From the NCBI GenBank assembly GCA_019022495.1, contig JAFEKR010000002.1, positions 6,262,001 to 6,326,000 on the forward strand: a stretch of DNA of 64,000 nucleotides, read 5' to 3'. Position 1 is the stretch's first letter; each line of letters opens with the position of its first letter. The DNA is from Epichloe hybrida. Lineage: Eukaryota > Ascomycota > Sordariomycetes > Hypocreales > Clavicipitaceae. The notes below the pieces were generated by a model. It saw nothing but the letters and a program-made list of their open reading frames with translations. It was not told the origin of the DNA and made no database searches. Positions 1-9,376 of this stretch are shown here, piece after piece. Position numbers and translations under genes: made by a program.

Positions 1-1
1 T

Positions 2-472
2 CCTGGCACCGCCGAGGCTATGCTTAATTTTTTCACTGCCTTAACTGACTTTACTCCTGAGACTGGCATGACACAGTATATCTGGGGCAGCCACAAGAGG
101 GTGGAATTGGGCGAGCCCGATGCTGAGCATCCTGTCGTGTTCACGAAGCTCAAGGCAGGCGACACGGCAGTACTGAGCGGCAAGATAGTGCATCGGGGTA
201 GCGCAAATGCAACACCTGATGTCTTTCGCCGGGCACTGGCGTTAATGATTATACCTGCCATCATGACACCATTTGATGCTACATGCCATCTTTCTCGGCA
301 CATGGTCGAGACTATGACACCGCTGGCGCAGAAGATGGTTGGTAGGCGAAGTGTGGTGATCCCACCGCCTCATACGGTTGGAGCTGCGCTTGGAATTTGG
401 TGTTTGAATATGAGGGAGGTTGGGGAGCAGATGGGCTTGAAATCCAATCAACCTGACAAGGAGGAAGAATAA
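2..472 (+). CDS. easH: EasH-like Fe(II)/2-oxoglutarate dioxygenase, 3' part
   Basis: The reading frame is already open at base 2 and runs to TAA at 470-472, so this is the C-terminal part of a gene that starts outside the window. The Met at 20 is internal, not a start. It reads as the C-terminal half of a PhyH-type non-haem iron dioxygenase: the distal iron-binding His lies in VHRGSAN (codon at 191-193), followed by an Arg pair (FRRAL) suited to holding 2-oxoglutarate. The proximal HxD motif must lie upstream. In ergot fungi EasH hydroxylates the ergopeptam lactam, which then cyclises to the ergopeptine. The name rests on this fold plus the neighbouring easA-easG-easF-easE-lpsB genes. Another PhyH-family oxygenase is possible but less likely. 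The tail is rich in Lys and Glu. The gene converges on easA. Confidence 0.8.
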   Translation, partial: PGTAEAMLNFFTALTDFTPETGMTQYIWGSHKRVELGEPDAEHPVVFTKLKAGDTAVLSGKIVHRGSANATPDVFRRALALMIIPAIMTPFDATCHLSRHMVETMTPLAQKMVGRRSVVIPPPHTVGAALGIWCLNMREVGEQMGLKSNQPDKEEE

Positions 473-934
473 TGTTATCTCTGTCTCACGCTCGATTTCT
501 GTTCTCTATTTTCAATTCTCTTATCTAATCCTCGCTCTATTCACTCCTTGGGTTATCCTACCGACTACAATAACAACCAAACAAGATAGTTAGGTGATGG
601 CCAATCCTGTTATCCTTTAAATTGCGCGACTCGGCTCGACGTGCTTGAGCATGGATAGCTAGGGTTTGTACGTATCACCGAGACAAAGAGGCGCATCATT
701 CACTATCAATTATTTTCAGAGATATCTAAATGAAACAAAATGACTACAGTATTGTATAATGATCACGGAGCACCAAAGACTAAGAAGACAATGATAAAGA
801 TAACTTAATGAACGAAATACAAAAGCCATACCACACTAGTGTACCTATTCGGTATAAGATTTAACTCTTAGAGGAATCATTTATAAGGCTAATCCAAAAG
901 AATGCAAAAGCATTGCCTGGACTGCGATAATGAT
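473..934. other. Intergenic, convergent 3' ends of easH and easA
   Basis: 462 bases between two converging stop codons. The composition is moderately AT-rich. I see no open frame, repeat or clear structural terminator here; it probably holds both 3' untranslated regions. Confidence 0.6.
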
Positions 935-2077
935 TTATGCTAGAACTGCCTGCTTCTTGTTCTCTGTTATGTATTCCTCACTATAGGGGTAATCCAAGTA
1001 TCCCTCGTCAGAGAACGGAATGTAGAAAGTTTCCCGATTGTACTTTTGAAGAGGGAGTCCCATTTTCAGCCGGAATGGAAGATCTGGGTTGGATATATAG
1101 TGTCGTCCAAAAACGACACCGATGTTCTTGTGGTCAGAGTATGTTTCATCTACCACAAGCTTGGCGGACTCCGGGCCGTAGCCACCAGCCAAAAGGACAG
1201 GCTTCTCTTTCCCCCACATGCGCACAAAAGTCTCATTATGAATATCTGGATGTGTTCTGATGGTGGGGTCTTCCTCCTCTACCCAGCGAGAGTTAGCAAG
1301 GTGTAGATAGGCAATGCCTATCTCACGAAGGCGCATGATGAAATGCTCGAACTGAGGTATGAGGTCGTCCATGGTGCCCATTCCCTGGAAGGTACTCCAA
1401 GTGGAAAGCTTCATGCCCACATGGTCTTTACCGACAGCGTCGATGACTCGCCGGGTGATTTCAAGACCGAACCGTGAGCGATTCTCAATGCAACCGCCCC
1501 ATTGATCGGTACGTTGGTTGCAAGGAGATTGGAGAAACTGATCGATGAGAAATCCATTGGCACCGTGGAGTTCGACTCCGTCAAATCCTGCTTCTAGGAC
1601 TGCATTTTTGGCTGCTTGAACGAAATCACCGATGTATGAGTTGATCTCATCGTCGCTGAGCGCCCGGGGTGTGGGCTCACCGGGGGAGACTGGAACGGCA
1701 CTGCTGGATACGAGATCAAATCCATTCGCTTTCAGAACACCAACCTCGGCTGCTCGTCCAGTCGCCCAAAGCTGCAGCCAGATATAAGACCCCTTCGCAT
1801 GCACAGCATCAACTACCTCTTTCCAGCCTGCAATTTGCTCCTGACTCCAAATCCCGGGGACATTGGGAAACCCTCTGGCTCGGCGAGAGATGGCAGTAGC
1901 TTCGGTAAGAAGCAGGGTGCCAGGGAGAGATGCTCGTTGACAGTAGTAAGTCTTGACATAGGGAAGCGGGACGCCTTCATTATCCGCACGAAAACGAGTC
2001 ATCGGTGAGAGGACTAGCTTGTGCTGGAGGAGACATTTTCCAAATTGGAGCGGCGTGAAAAGATTTGAAGTTGACAT
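935..2077 (-). CDS. easA: EasA, Old Yellow Enzyme-type chanoclavine aldehyde isomerase
   Basis: A single uninterrupted exon of 380 residues starting at the ATG on 2077-2075. The frame continues four codons upstream but begins there with TTG, so the ATG is preferred; it also has A at -3. The fold is an FMN-dependent ene-reductase: FTPLQFGK at the N-terminus, SPMTRFRA with the flavin-contacting Thr, RRARGFPNVPGIW, and the substrate motif HGANGF. In that motif His171 and Asn174 are kept, but residue 176, the proton-donating Tyr of ordinary Old Yellow Enzymes, is Phe. In the published EasA comparison, Tyr gives a reductase (festuclavine branch) and Phe gives an isomerase (agroclavine and lysergic acid branch). 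This copy is therefore predicted to be an isomerase, in line with lpsB nearby. It works with EasG on chanoclavine-I aldehyde. It is divergent from easG. Confidence 0.93.
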   Translation of the reverse strand: MSTSNLFTPLQFGKCLLQHKLVLSPMTRFRADNEGVPLPYVKTYYCQRASLPGTLLLTEATAISRRARGFPNVPGIWSQEQIAGWKEVVDAVHAKGSYIWLQLWATGRAAEVGVLKANGFDLVSSSAVPVSPGEPTPRALSDDEINSYIGDFVQAAKNAVLEAGFDGVELHGANGFLIDQFLQSPCNQRTDQWGGCIENRSRFGLEITRRVIDAVGKDHVGMKLSTWSTFQGMGTMDDLIPQFEHFIMRLREIGIAYLHLANSRWVEEEDPTIRTHPDIHNETFVRMWGKEKPVLLAGGYGPESAKLVVDETYSDHKNIGVVFGRHYISNPDLPFRLKMGLPLQKYNRETFYIPFSDEGYLDYPYSEEYITENKKQAVLA

Positions 2078-2434
2078 AATGATGCGCAAACACAGCTAGC
2101 TTCACAACCTGGTTCTGTAAAGAATGAAGATCTTCTAGCAAAAAGCTTCATAATCACAGCTAAAAGAGACGTCCAGAGGATTTTTCCATCTCACGATTGC
2201 AATCCGAGGTCCTAAGAAGCTTGAACCATGTAGCATACATGGGCCTCTACAATGTGATGTCACGTTAACCCCGGACAAATACCACAGATGCAAGACATGG
2301 GAACTGCTAGCTATTAAAAGCATGAAAGTATGCAAGCTAGAGTGCTTGAAGCAGGGCAAGATGCCAATGAGCGGGTCCTTTCTTTGTCTAGTATAACCTA
2401 GCTTTCAGGCTAGCTCCGCTCCGAGCTGCGCCCA

Positions 2435-2578
2435 CTATCTCCTTGAGCGTGTTAAAGCTAGTGGAGTCACGTTAACTAGGGTCTGTATGTATCTCTAGTT
2501 TACTTTTATCTAATTGGATACATACAGACCCTAGTTAACGTGACTCCACTAGCTTTACATAACACGCTAAAGGAGATG
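2435..2578. mobile_element. Hairpin MITE, copy 1
   Basis: 144 bases that fold back on themselves. The left arm (about 2435-2489) and the right arm (about 2520-2578) are inverted copies with a 3-base indel; both run CTATCTCCTT, GCGTGTT, AGCTAGTGGAGTCACG and AACTAGGGTCTGTATG toward a short centre. There is no coding capacity. It matches copy 2 at 2890-3032 in length, arms and centre. No clear target duplication was found. Confidence 0.85.
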
Positions 2579-2750
2579 GCCTAGATTTATTTTTAGCGGG
2601 ACTTCGGTACAATTACTTAGGTCACTAAACGAGCACATCGCGTTTTTTCAATGCGTATATCTCGTAAGGTACGCAAGGCCTAACAACGCAACGCAATAAC
2701 GCAACGGTATATAACCTAACGTAATATAACATAACATAGGAATATAATAT

Positions 2751-2880
2751 ACTATAATATACTATAATATACTATAATATACTATAATATACTATAATAT
2801 ACTATAATATACTATAATATACTATAATATACTATAATATACTATAATATACTATAATATACTATAATATACTATAATAT
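2751..2880. repeat. Decamer microsatellite, 13 units
   Basis: Thirteen perfect tandem copies of the 10-mer ACTATAATAT, with imperfect AATATAAT flanks on both sides. It sits exactly between the two MITE copies. The perfection of the array suggests recent slippage, so its length should vary between strains. Confidence 0.97.
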
Positions 2881-2889
2881 AATATAGTC

Positions 2890-3032
2890 CTATCTCCTAA
2901 ACTATTATTCACCTTGTGAAGTCACGTTAACTAGGGTCTGTAATGTATCTCTAGTTTACTTTTACCTAATTGGTTACATACAGACCCCTAGTTAACGTGA
3001 CTCCACAAGCCATATCACGACTAAGGAGATAG
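2890..3032. mobile_element. Hairpin MITE, copy 2
   Basis: 143 bases with the same architecture as copy 1: CTATCTCCT at the left end, AAGGAGATAG at the right, and inner arms GTCACGTTAACTAGGGTCTG with its inverse. The outer parts of the arms have diverged more than in copy 1. A further inverted end, AAGGAGATAGTG, lies at 3104-3115 and mirrors CACTATCTCCTT at 2433, so both MITEs and the microsatellite may sit within one 683-base composite. Confidence 0.83.
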
Positions 3033-3545
3033 GGGATATAACTCGCAGAAACTAGAGACTAGTCGGCTGCGCCTCTTTTTTCTAGTGCAACAGATTAGAG
3101 TCCAAGGAGATAGTGCAGATGCAAGGCCTACATGTAAGCTAAGCCGCTCGCAAGACTTGCCGAGCTCTTTCACTGTCTTTACCGCAGAGGAATGCACATG
3201 CATATGCACTAGGGTGGCCTCGAAGTAACCCTCCGTGGTGCTTTTAATACCCCCTAGCATAGAAAATACCTGCATTGAAAGGCGCATGGTCTCGGCCGCC
3301 AAATTCTCACGCAAACAAGATATTGGGGCACATGGGATTGCGTGAATTTGTGGCAAAATTGCTCAAGGGATGCTTAGTTGCTGTGGTAGATGCAAAAGCC
3401 AAAATCGTTCTCCATGTGTAGTTCATGTTAATCCCCCCTACCGGAGTAGATCTTAACATTCTGGTTCTGACGATTGTCCCATATGGTCCAGATATATTTG
3501 CCAAGACTCTCCATGAGATTGGGATACCACGACAAGAACAACAAA

Positions 3546-4541
3546 ATGACTATTCTTCTGACTGGTGGTCGAGGCAAGACAGCCAGCCATATTGCCTCTC
3601 TTCTCCAGGCGGCCAAGGTGCCTTTTATCGTTGCTTCACGCTCGTCAGATCCTAGCTCGAGCTCGCCTTACTACCAAAATTGCTTCGACTGGCTGGACGA
3701 GAAGACGTACGGCGATGTACTCACATCAAAAGATAGTATGCAGCCAATATCAACAATTTGGCTTGTTCCGCCACCCATCTTTGACTTAGCTCCATTGATG
3801 ATCAAGTTTGTTGATTTTGCGAGCCGCAAGGGAGTCAAGAGATTTGTGCTGTTAAGTGCTAGCACAATTAAGAAAGGTGGACCTGCCATGGGACAGGTTC
3901 ACGAATATTTAGCGTCTTTAGGGGGAATTGAGTACGCTGTATTAAGACCGACGTGGTTTATGGGTATGACCTTAGGAAAAGCCGCCGGGATATGAAGTAG
4001 CCTAGCTAACCCGAGGTTAATGTGCTAATTTTTCTTTTAGAAAATTTTTCATATCCACAGGAACTTCAACGCCTCGCGATTAAGAACGAGAACAAGATCT
4101 ATTCTGCCGCAGGCGACGGAAAGTTGCCGTTTGTCTCCGTGGCAGATATTGCCCGTGTCGCATTCCGCACATTAACGGATGAGAAGTCACATAACACAGA
4201 CTACGTTCTCCTAGGGCCTGAGCTAATAACATACGACCAGGTATGACTATTTGTCAGTTAGAACAAAGAATGAAATTAACGTATAACGATAGGTTGCTGA
4301 AACATTGTCCACGGTTCTCGGCAGAACTATCACTCATATCAAGCTCACAGAGGAGGAGCTTGTGAAGCGCTTAGAAAATAGTGGTATGCCAGCTGAGGAC
4401 GCAAAAATGCTAGCCGGAATGGACACAAGCATTAGTGATGGTGCAGAAGATAGACTGAACAATGTGGTCAAGCATGTAACAGGTGCAGATCCTCGTACTT
4501 TTTTGGATTTTGCTACTCATCAGAAGGCAACCTGGGGCTAA
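3546..4541 (+). CDS. easG: EasG, NmrA-like agroclavine dehydrogenase
   Basis: Three exons, 3546-3963, 4041-4240 and 4293-4541, give 288 residues. Intron 1 (77 nt, branch-like GCTAAC at 4005-4010) splits the Glu codon of WFMENF; intron 2 (52 nt) follows TYDQ. The start ATG has A at -3 and is followed directly by the Rossmann strand and dinucleotide loop [12 protein letters not shown]. The domain is an atypical short-chain dehydrogenase of the NmrA/HSCARG kind: SRSS after the second strand, [20 protein letters not shown], and [11 protein letters not shown] in the C-terminal half. EasG reduces the iminium formed after EasA has acted on chanoclavine-I aldehyde, completing the D ring. It converges on easF with only 43 bases between the stops. 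No frame damage is seen. Confidence 0.93.
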
Positions 4542-4584
4542 ATAAAGTCCTTGTTATACAATAGAGACCGCGAAAAGGGAAAAA

Positions 4585-5687
4585 TCAGCTTAGCTTTAAC
4601 TGATAAAATGCGACATCGCATCCTTCATCCGACCACGTAACTTCATTCTTCACCCCAGCAGCTGCAAATAGCTCCATTCGCTCCTCTTGATCGTATTTGT
4701 AGCTGCAGCCAAAGCGCACTTTTTCGTCTTTGCTAACTAATATCCCGTCCAGTGGCGGAAGTAGTTTAATGTCTTTTGATCGTGGAATCAGTGAAGCTTC
4801 ATGTCTTCCGAGAACAAAATTCCATTCGCTAAGGTAGTACCATTCATCAAGATTGAAGACTTTGTGTTGGACATCACCACTGGCTTGTGTCTTGTTCTTC
4901 TCGCTGAAAAGGCCGTTAGCGTATGTAAGCGACTGTAGCGCAAACGGGACAACTCCCTCGCAGGTGTATGCCCTCAAAACCTGCGTTGGGACTTTGCAAC
5001 TGTCCAGACTCATCAGAATCGAGCATTGGTCGCCTGACTTGCCCTGAAAGGCATGCTGGCCGATGTTACTCAAGAATGCTGCTGCATTGGGTCGTGAGAA
5101 GTTGCCGATTGTGAGTCCAAATAACAGTACTGTGTGTGGTACATCACGGGCCTCTGGCGCCTCTTTGAGCCAGTGTAAGCCATCATCAAAGGTCCCATGT
5201 AGCCCAGCGAAACGGACATGACGAAAGTTCTGGGTCGGAATGGCTGCCAGCGTGGACTCAAGCTGCGAGGCACTTACGTCCAGGGCGTAATAAGAGATGT
5301 TCTTTTTCTGGACTTCAAGAGCTTCTAGAAGATGAATGACCTTGTCTAGGCTCCTAAATTGATATAAGAGTTGTATTAGCAGCAACTTCAACCGCTTTGC
5401 AGGGTAAATCCGTTTTCTCACGCGCTACCGAGGTCCACAACAACACTATTCATAGGAATAGAGGCGGCCATCTCCTGTGCCTTTTTTTTTAAGATTTGGA
5501 CCTCCTGATGTCGCGGGTAAAATTCTGGCTGATGTGAGTGGTGGTTCCAATGTTTCAACCCTTCGTTGGCGTAGAAGAGAAGGGCGGGAAGTGTCTTCGG
5601 TTGCTTGCGAAGGCCATTGATGACAAGATCGACAATTGAGTCCTCAAATGTAGCAAGACGAATGTCGAGAACGTTTGGCTTACTCAT
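4585..5687 (-). CDS. easF: EasF, 4-dimethylallyltryptophan N-methyltransferase
   Basis: Two exons on the minus strand, 5687-5422 and 5353-4585, joined across a 68 nt intron (GTGAGA...TTTAG) that splits the Ala codon of VVVDLGSA. The product is 344 residues, the usual size for the family. It belongs to the EgtD/DUF2260-like SAM methyltransferases: an N-terminal helical part with LLFYANEGL and a Tyr-Pro-Arg segment (EFYPRHQE), then SAM motif I VVVDLGSA at residues 82-89 at the exon junction, and a downstream [10 protein letters not shown] segment. EasF methylates the amino nitrogen of dimethylallyltryptophan in the second committed step of the pathway. The ATG has A at -3. It is transcribed in the same direction as easE, 468 bases away, and is tail-to-tail with easG. 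Confidence 0.93.
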
Positions 5688-6155
5688 GGTTGTGGTTAAT
5701 TATATATATAACCAGATAGTTGATAATAATGAAACGTCTTGATGCAGGAAAAAAAAAGGCTTGAAATTTAGTGGCGAGGAGGGACATTGCTAGCCATGAC
5801 GCACTCACGAGTGGTATGTGTGGAGCAACACGGGGCACGACTTTTGGCCCCCCTAGTATTTAGTATATGGACACCACAAACCTGCAAAGACAGACCCATG
5901 AGGTTCCTTTTCTGTTAGCATACTCACGCGTTCACATTGTGCACTTAATACACCCGTTGTCTTTTCCGCACAAGTAATGTGGCAGATACTAGGCGGGGCT
6001 TGCGAGGCTAGATATTAGCAAAGTATTGAAATAACATTTGTCTCATGATATGTTATATGGCTAAATGACGTCGAGAGCCTAGAGGGCCTACTAGTAATAG
6101 CTTTCAATGACTTTTACATTTCCTTGCGTAGCATTGTGTTAATAGCAGATGTGAA
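5688..6155. other. Intergenic between easE 3' end and easF promoter
   Basis: 468 bases upstream of easF and downstream of easE. It presumably holds the easF promoter and the easE 3' untranslated region. A short TA-rich run lies at about 5700-5710. No repeat or small gene is visible. Confidence 0.5.
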
Positions 6156-8106
6156 CTATGTATCTTTAAGTACTGAAAGAAAATATTTCAATGACCTAAG
6201 GGGTTGAGATACCCGATTCTGTGGCTGGTAGCACATTCCCTCCGTATCCCAATCCTCGCTTCCAACGCCAAGCTTCGAAATAAACAGCCCATCAGGATCT
6301 AGCTTAGCTTTGATGCTTGCCAAACGCTTGTAGACTTTCTCTCCCCAAAACACCTCCTGATAATTCTTCTCGTTTGGATCACCCAAGTTGCGATAAGATA
6401 CCTTGAAACTCGGCTGCATTGAGTACAAGATAGGCATGTATTTGTTTGTAATCTCCTTGAGTGCTAACTTTTTTGCCTCAATAGACGGCTCGACAGATCG
6501 TACATAGGTGACCAGGTGTGCGGATGATCGCCAAGCAGGATGTATGGCGGTGTCCAAGCCTTTATTAGCAGCAATGCACCCGCCAAGGTTGCTAGTGAAT
6601 AGGAGGTCATTTGGGCCGATAGGTAGCTTTCCAAATACCTGAGCCACCGTCAATGGGCCTTCAGAAGAGCCAAATAGTTCGTTTGAAATCATCATGGATG
6701 TCTGCAAAGTTCCGATGCCTCTGGGATGGATATCCGCGTCCAAGCGAAGCTCAGAATTGATATTGGCCACGAACTTGGATGTTAAAGTGGTAGAGATTTG
6801 ATCTTCGCTAAGTGATGCAATGTGTGGTTGGAGTAGTGTCTCAGCATGTAATACATTGGTCATGTTGGAAAAGTGTAATGTTAAACCGGCGTTTAGGATG
6901 TCTACGCTTGGACGAGTGATAATTAACTGACCATGCACATTCTGCTGATTACAGGATCGCAAAATGGATAAAAGCCTACTAATGGCCTTCACCCAGAATG
7001 ATGTATCTGCTCGCGTTGAAGAAAGAACTAGAGTCGAGACAACCGTCGGATCGTCAGGGAACGCACGAACAGTCGCCTGAGTGACGACACCAAAGGTGCC
7101 CCCCCCTCCTCCTCTGAGAGCCCAGAAGAGATCTTGGTTCTGGTGTTCGTTGGCAATGACCAGTTCTGCCTAAAATACTAGTAAGCATGGGCTCTGAAAA
7201 GAAACCGAACAGGAAATAGACGTCATACATTAGCAGTTACTACCTGGTATTCCAGTACATTGTCCACGGCAAGCCCTCTTGTGAAACCAGACCAAGAAGA
7301 CACGCCGCCGCCCTGAAGGAATCCACCAACGATACCAACGGTGGGACACTCACCTCCCACTACGCTGTATTTGTGGTCGATACCGTGCTTATAAACTTCC
7401 GAGTGCACGACTCCAGCTCCCAGCGTGACGGCTGGGCCTGAGCCCGTTGCATCACCGTGGACGAGAAAGTTGTCATCATAGTGGATGTCTTTGAGAAAGT
7501 AGGTGTGAATCTGAAGCGAGTCTGGCGCAGCTGACCGTCCTGTTGCATCATGCCCTGTGTTTTTAATCACCAAACGGAGGTTATGATCCTTCGCAAATCT
7601 GATAACGCCCTGGACATGGGCGGTCGATTTCACGGCGGCCGAGTACAAAGGCAATCTGCCTTGGTGGCAAGGAATCTCTTGTGGTCTCTCTGATGATGAT
7701 ACTAGCAAACAGCTCTCATTATCACCAGAGCCAGTCTCCCAGATCCAGTCTTGTAGGGTAGCTATCATTTGCGACTTTCGTCAGCCCTGTCTCTCCGAAT
7801 CATCTGTCACTACTCCGTAGATTAGGAAAACTTACCTGGGTTAGAGGCTCGCCAACCGCTGTTACGACTCAGGTCTAGCACATCTCCACATGCAACAGCA
7901 TCATAATGTGGATCGTGACACACGGAGCCCACAGGCTGAACATGGACTAGATTACCATCAATTGAAGCATTCAAGCTAGTCCACTGATGCGAATCTGGCC
8001 AACATGGTTCCCATGGTCTGCATCGACAGGAGGGAGGATCTTGCAGCGATGACAGGAATCCCCAACTGAGGAGGAAGCCCACCACAAAGGTTACAAAGTG
8101 GCGCAT
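6156..8106 (-). CDS. easE: EasE, FAD-linked chanoclavine-I synthase component
   Basis: Three exons on the minus strand, 8106-7836, 7761-7229 and 7169-6156, joined across introns of 74 nt (GTAAGT) and 59 nt (GTATGA), give 605 residues. The start is the first ATG; the frame upstream begins with GTG. The N-terminus (residues 4-20) is a hydrophobic signal or anchor segment, followed by a Cys/Pro-rich stretch. The flavin domain is of the berberine-bridge type: NTGHDATG carries the candidate covalent FAD His161, GGECPTVG carries Cys229 as the possible second covalent link, and FLQGGG and ALRGGGGGTFGVVT continue the FAD site. A BBE-like C-terminus is present (NYQEVFWG, KLDPDGLF). With the catalase-like EasC it converts N-methyl-dimethylallyltryptophan to chanoclavine-I. 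It is divergent from lpsB. No disruption is seen. Confidence 0.92.
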
Positions 8107-9376
8107 TTGACAATTGGATATTGGTAAATTCACCTAAGGTAGAATTTAAAGGTATTAACTTACTCAATCGTGGGGGAATATATGCTCATTGCGACGGAGA
8201 CGTAGGGGCGACATTAAGAAGGCGGTTAAACTTGACACCGGAGGAATCCTTTGGAGCTTGCCAGGCGCCAAGGGTTCACAACCTCGCATTCGGTCTCTGT
8301 GGTGACCAATAATATGATTGGTAAGGTAGGGGTCGATGTGAATGAATGATAACGTTCGATTCGGTTAAATCAGAGGTGCAGACAGCACCTGACTTTGTCT
8401 AAGAAGGTACACAGTGCGCTACGGTAATGAATAGTCTACGGAGGTAGTTCTACATAATACATTGTATCCACCCGTTGTCTTAGAGAGAGTTTCATCCTAG
8501 TCAATGCGCGCTGCCCTCACATAATATCCTAAGCTTCAAGGGAGCTCTCCCTAACAGGGATAAATGGAGACCATGGCTAGCTGCAACTGCCGTGACTACC
8601 TTGCCCTGCAAGATCACTGCAGAAACAATGCATATTATTACGCTAGGTAATAAGTAAGTCAGGCCACTATCGTGCGGGCTACATCACGTAGCACTAGGCC
8701 ACCCTAAATAGGCATAGTGAGATCGTGATCGCGAATCTTAATGCATAAGTAGCTAAGATTTAATTAAAAAAGCAAGTAGTATTAATAATAACAAAGCTAC
8801 TAATATTACATGTAGAGCCCTAGCCCTAAATCCAACAAATCAAGGCCACTAAATACCATTAATAGGCCCACCCGCCACGCCTAGCGCTTTGCCTAATTGG
8901 GGTGGCTTAGTGCTACGTGATGTAGCCCGCACGTTAGTGGCCTAACTTACAGGGGTAACTAAACGCGCATCTGTCAAAAGTAAATGCGACTAGTCCTAAT
9001 TTTTTTTTGAAAGCCACTAATGTATTGTCTTACTAAGCTTTATATTTAGAAAAAAAAGCATAGCTATATAGACTATCTATAGGTAGGGAACTAGTAATAC
9101 ACATTAGTAATACACTCTTACAATAGCTTTAATAATATTAATATTAATGGATGCGTGTTTAGTTGCCAAAGGGCGGATACACAGTTTGTGAGATTTGTAA
9201 TCCGTATTTAGACAGTAAAGCGGTTAGCAGACCAAGCCAGAGTCCGAACCTCATATAGAGGAGTACCTATCCACTACAGTACATATTCACTACTAAATTA
9301 TTCAGAACGCAAAACAAGTAGTGAGTATTTTCAAACCGCATATTCATTGTCTGAACCACAGGCGAGACCCGAAGAT
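8107..9376. promoter_or_regulatory. easE-lpsB divergent promoter region
   Basis: 1,270 bases between the two start codons, shared by easE (leftward) and lpsB (rightward). A 297-base inverted-repeat element occupies 8654-8950, so about 550 bases remain next to easE and 430 next to lpsB. The lpsB-proximal part is markedly AT-rich. No binding motif could be named with confidence. Confidence 0.55.
8654..8950. mobile_element. MITE-like element with long terminal inverted repeats
   Basis: 297 bases bounded by inverted repeats of about 64 bases. The left end reads GTAAGTCAGGCCACT, then CGTGCGGGCTACATCACG and TAGCACTAGGCCACCC; the right end is its inverse with a handful of substitutions, nearly all transitions. 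The centre is AT-rich and non-coding. No convincing target duplication was found, so the family is unassigned. It differs from the MITE pair near easG. Confidence 0.85.

Larger units (their letters stand above)
2078..3545. promoter_or_regulatory. easA-easG divergent promoter region
   Basis: 1,468 bases separate the start codons of easA and easG, so both promoters must lie here. The middle is filled by two hairpin MITEs and a decamer array (listed separately), leaving roughly 360 bases next to easA and 500 bases next to easG without visible repeats. No individual promoter element could be assigned. Confidence 0.55.

Noticed and set aside
2078..2359. Short frame of 74 codons upstream of easA (2135-2359, minus)
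   Set aside because: It lies in the promoter region, lacks domain features and overlaps no predicted exon; most likely chance.
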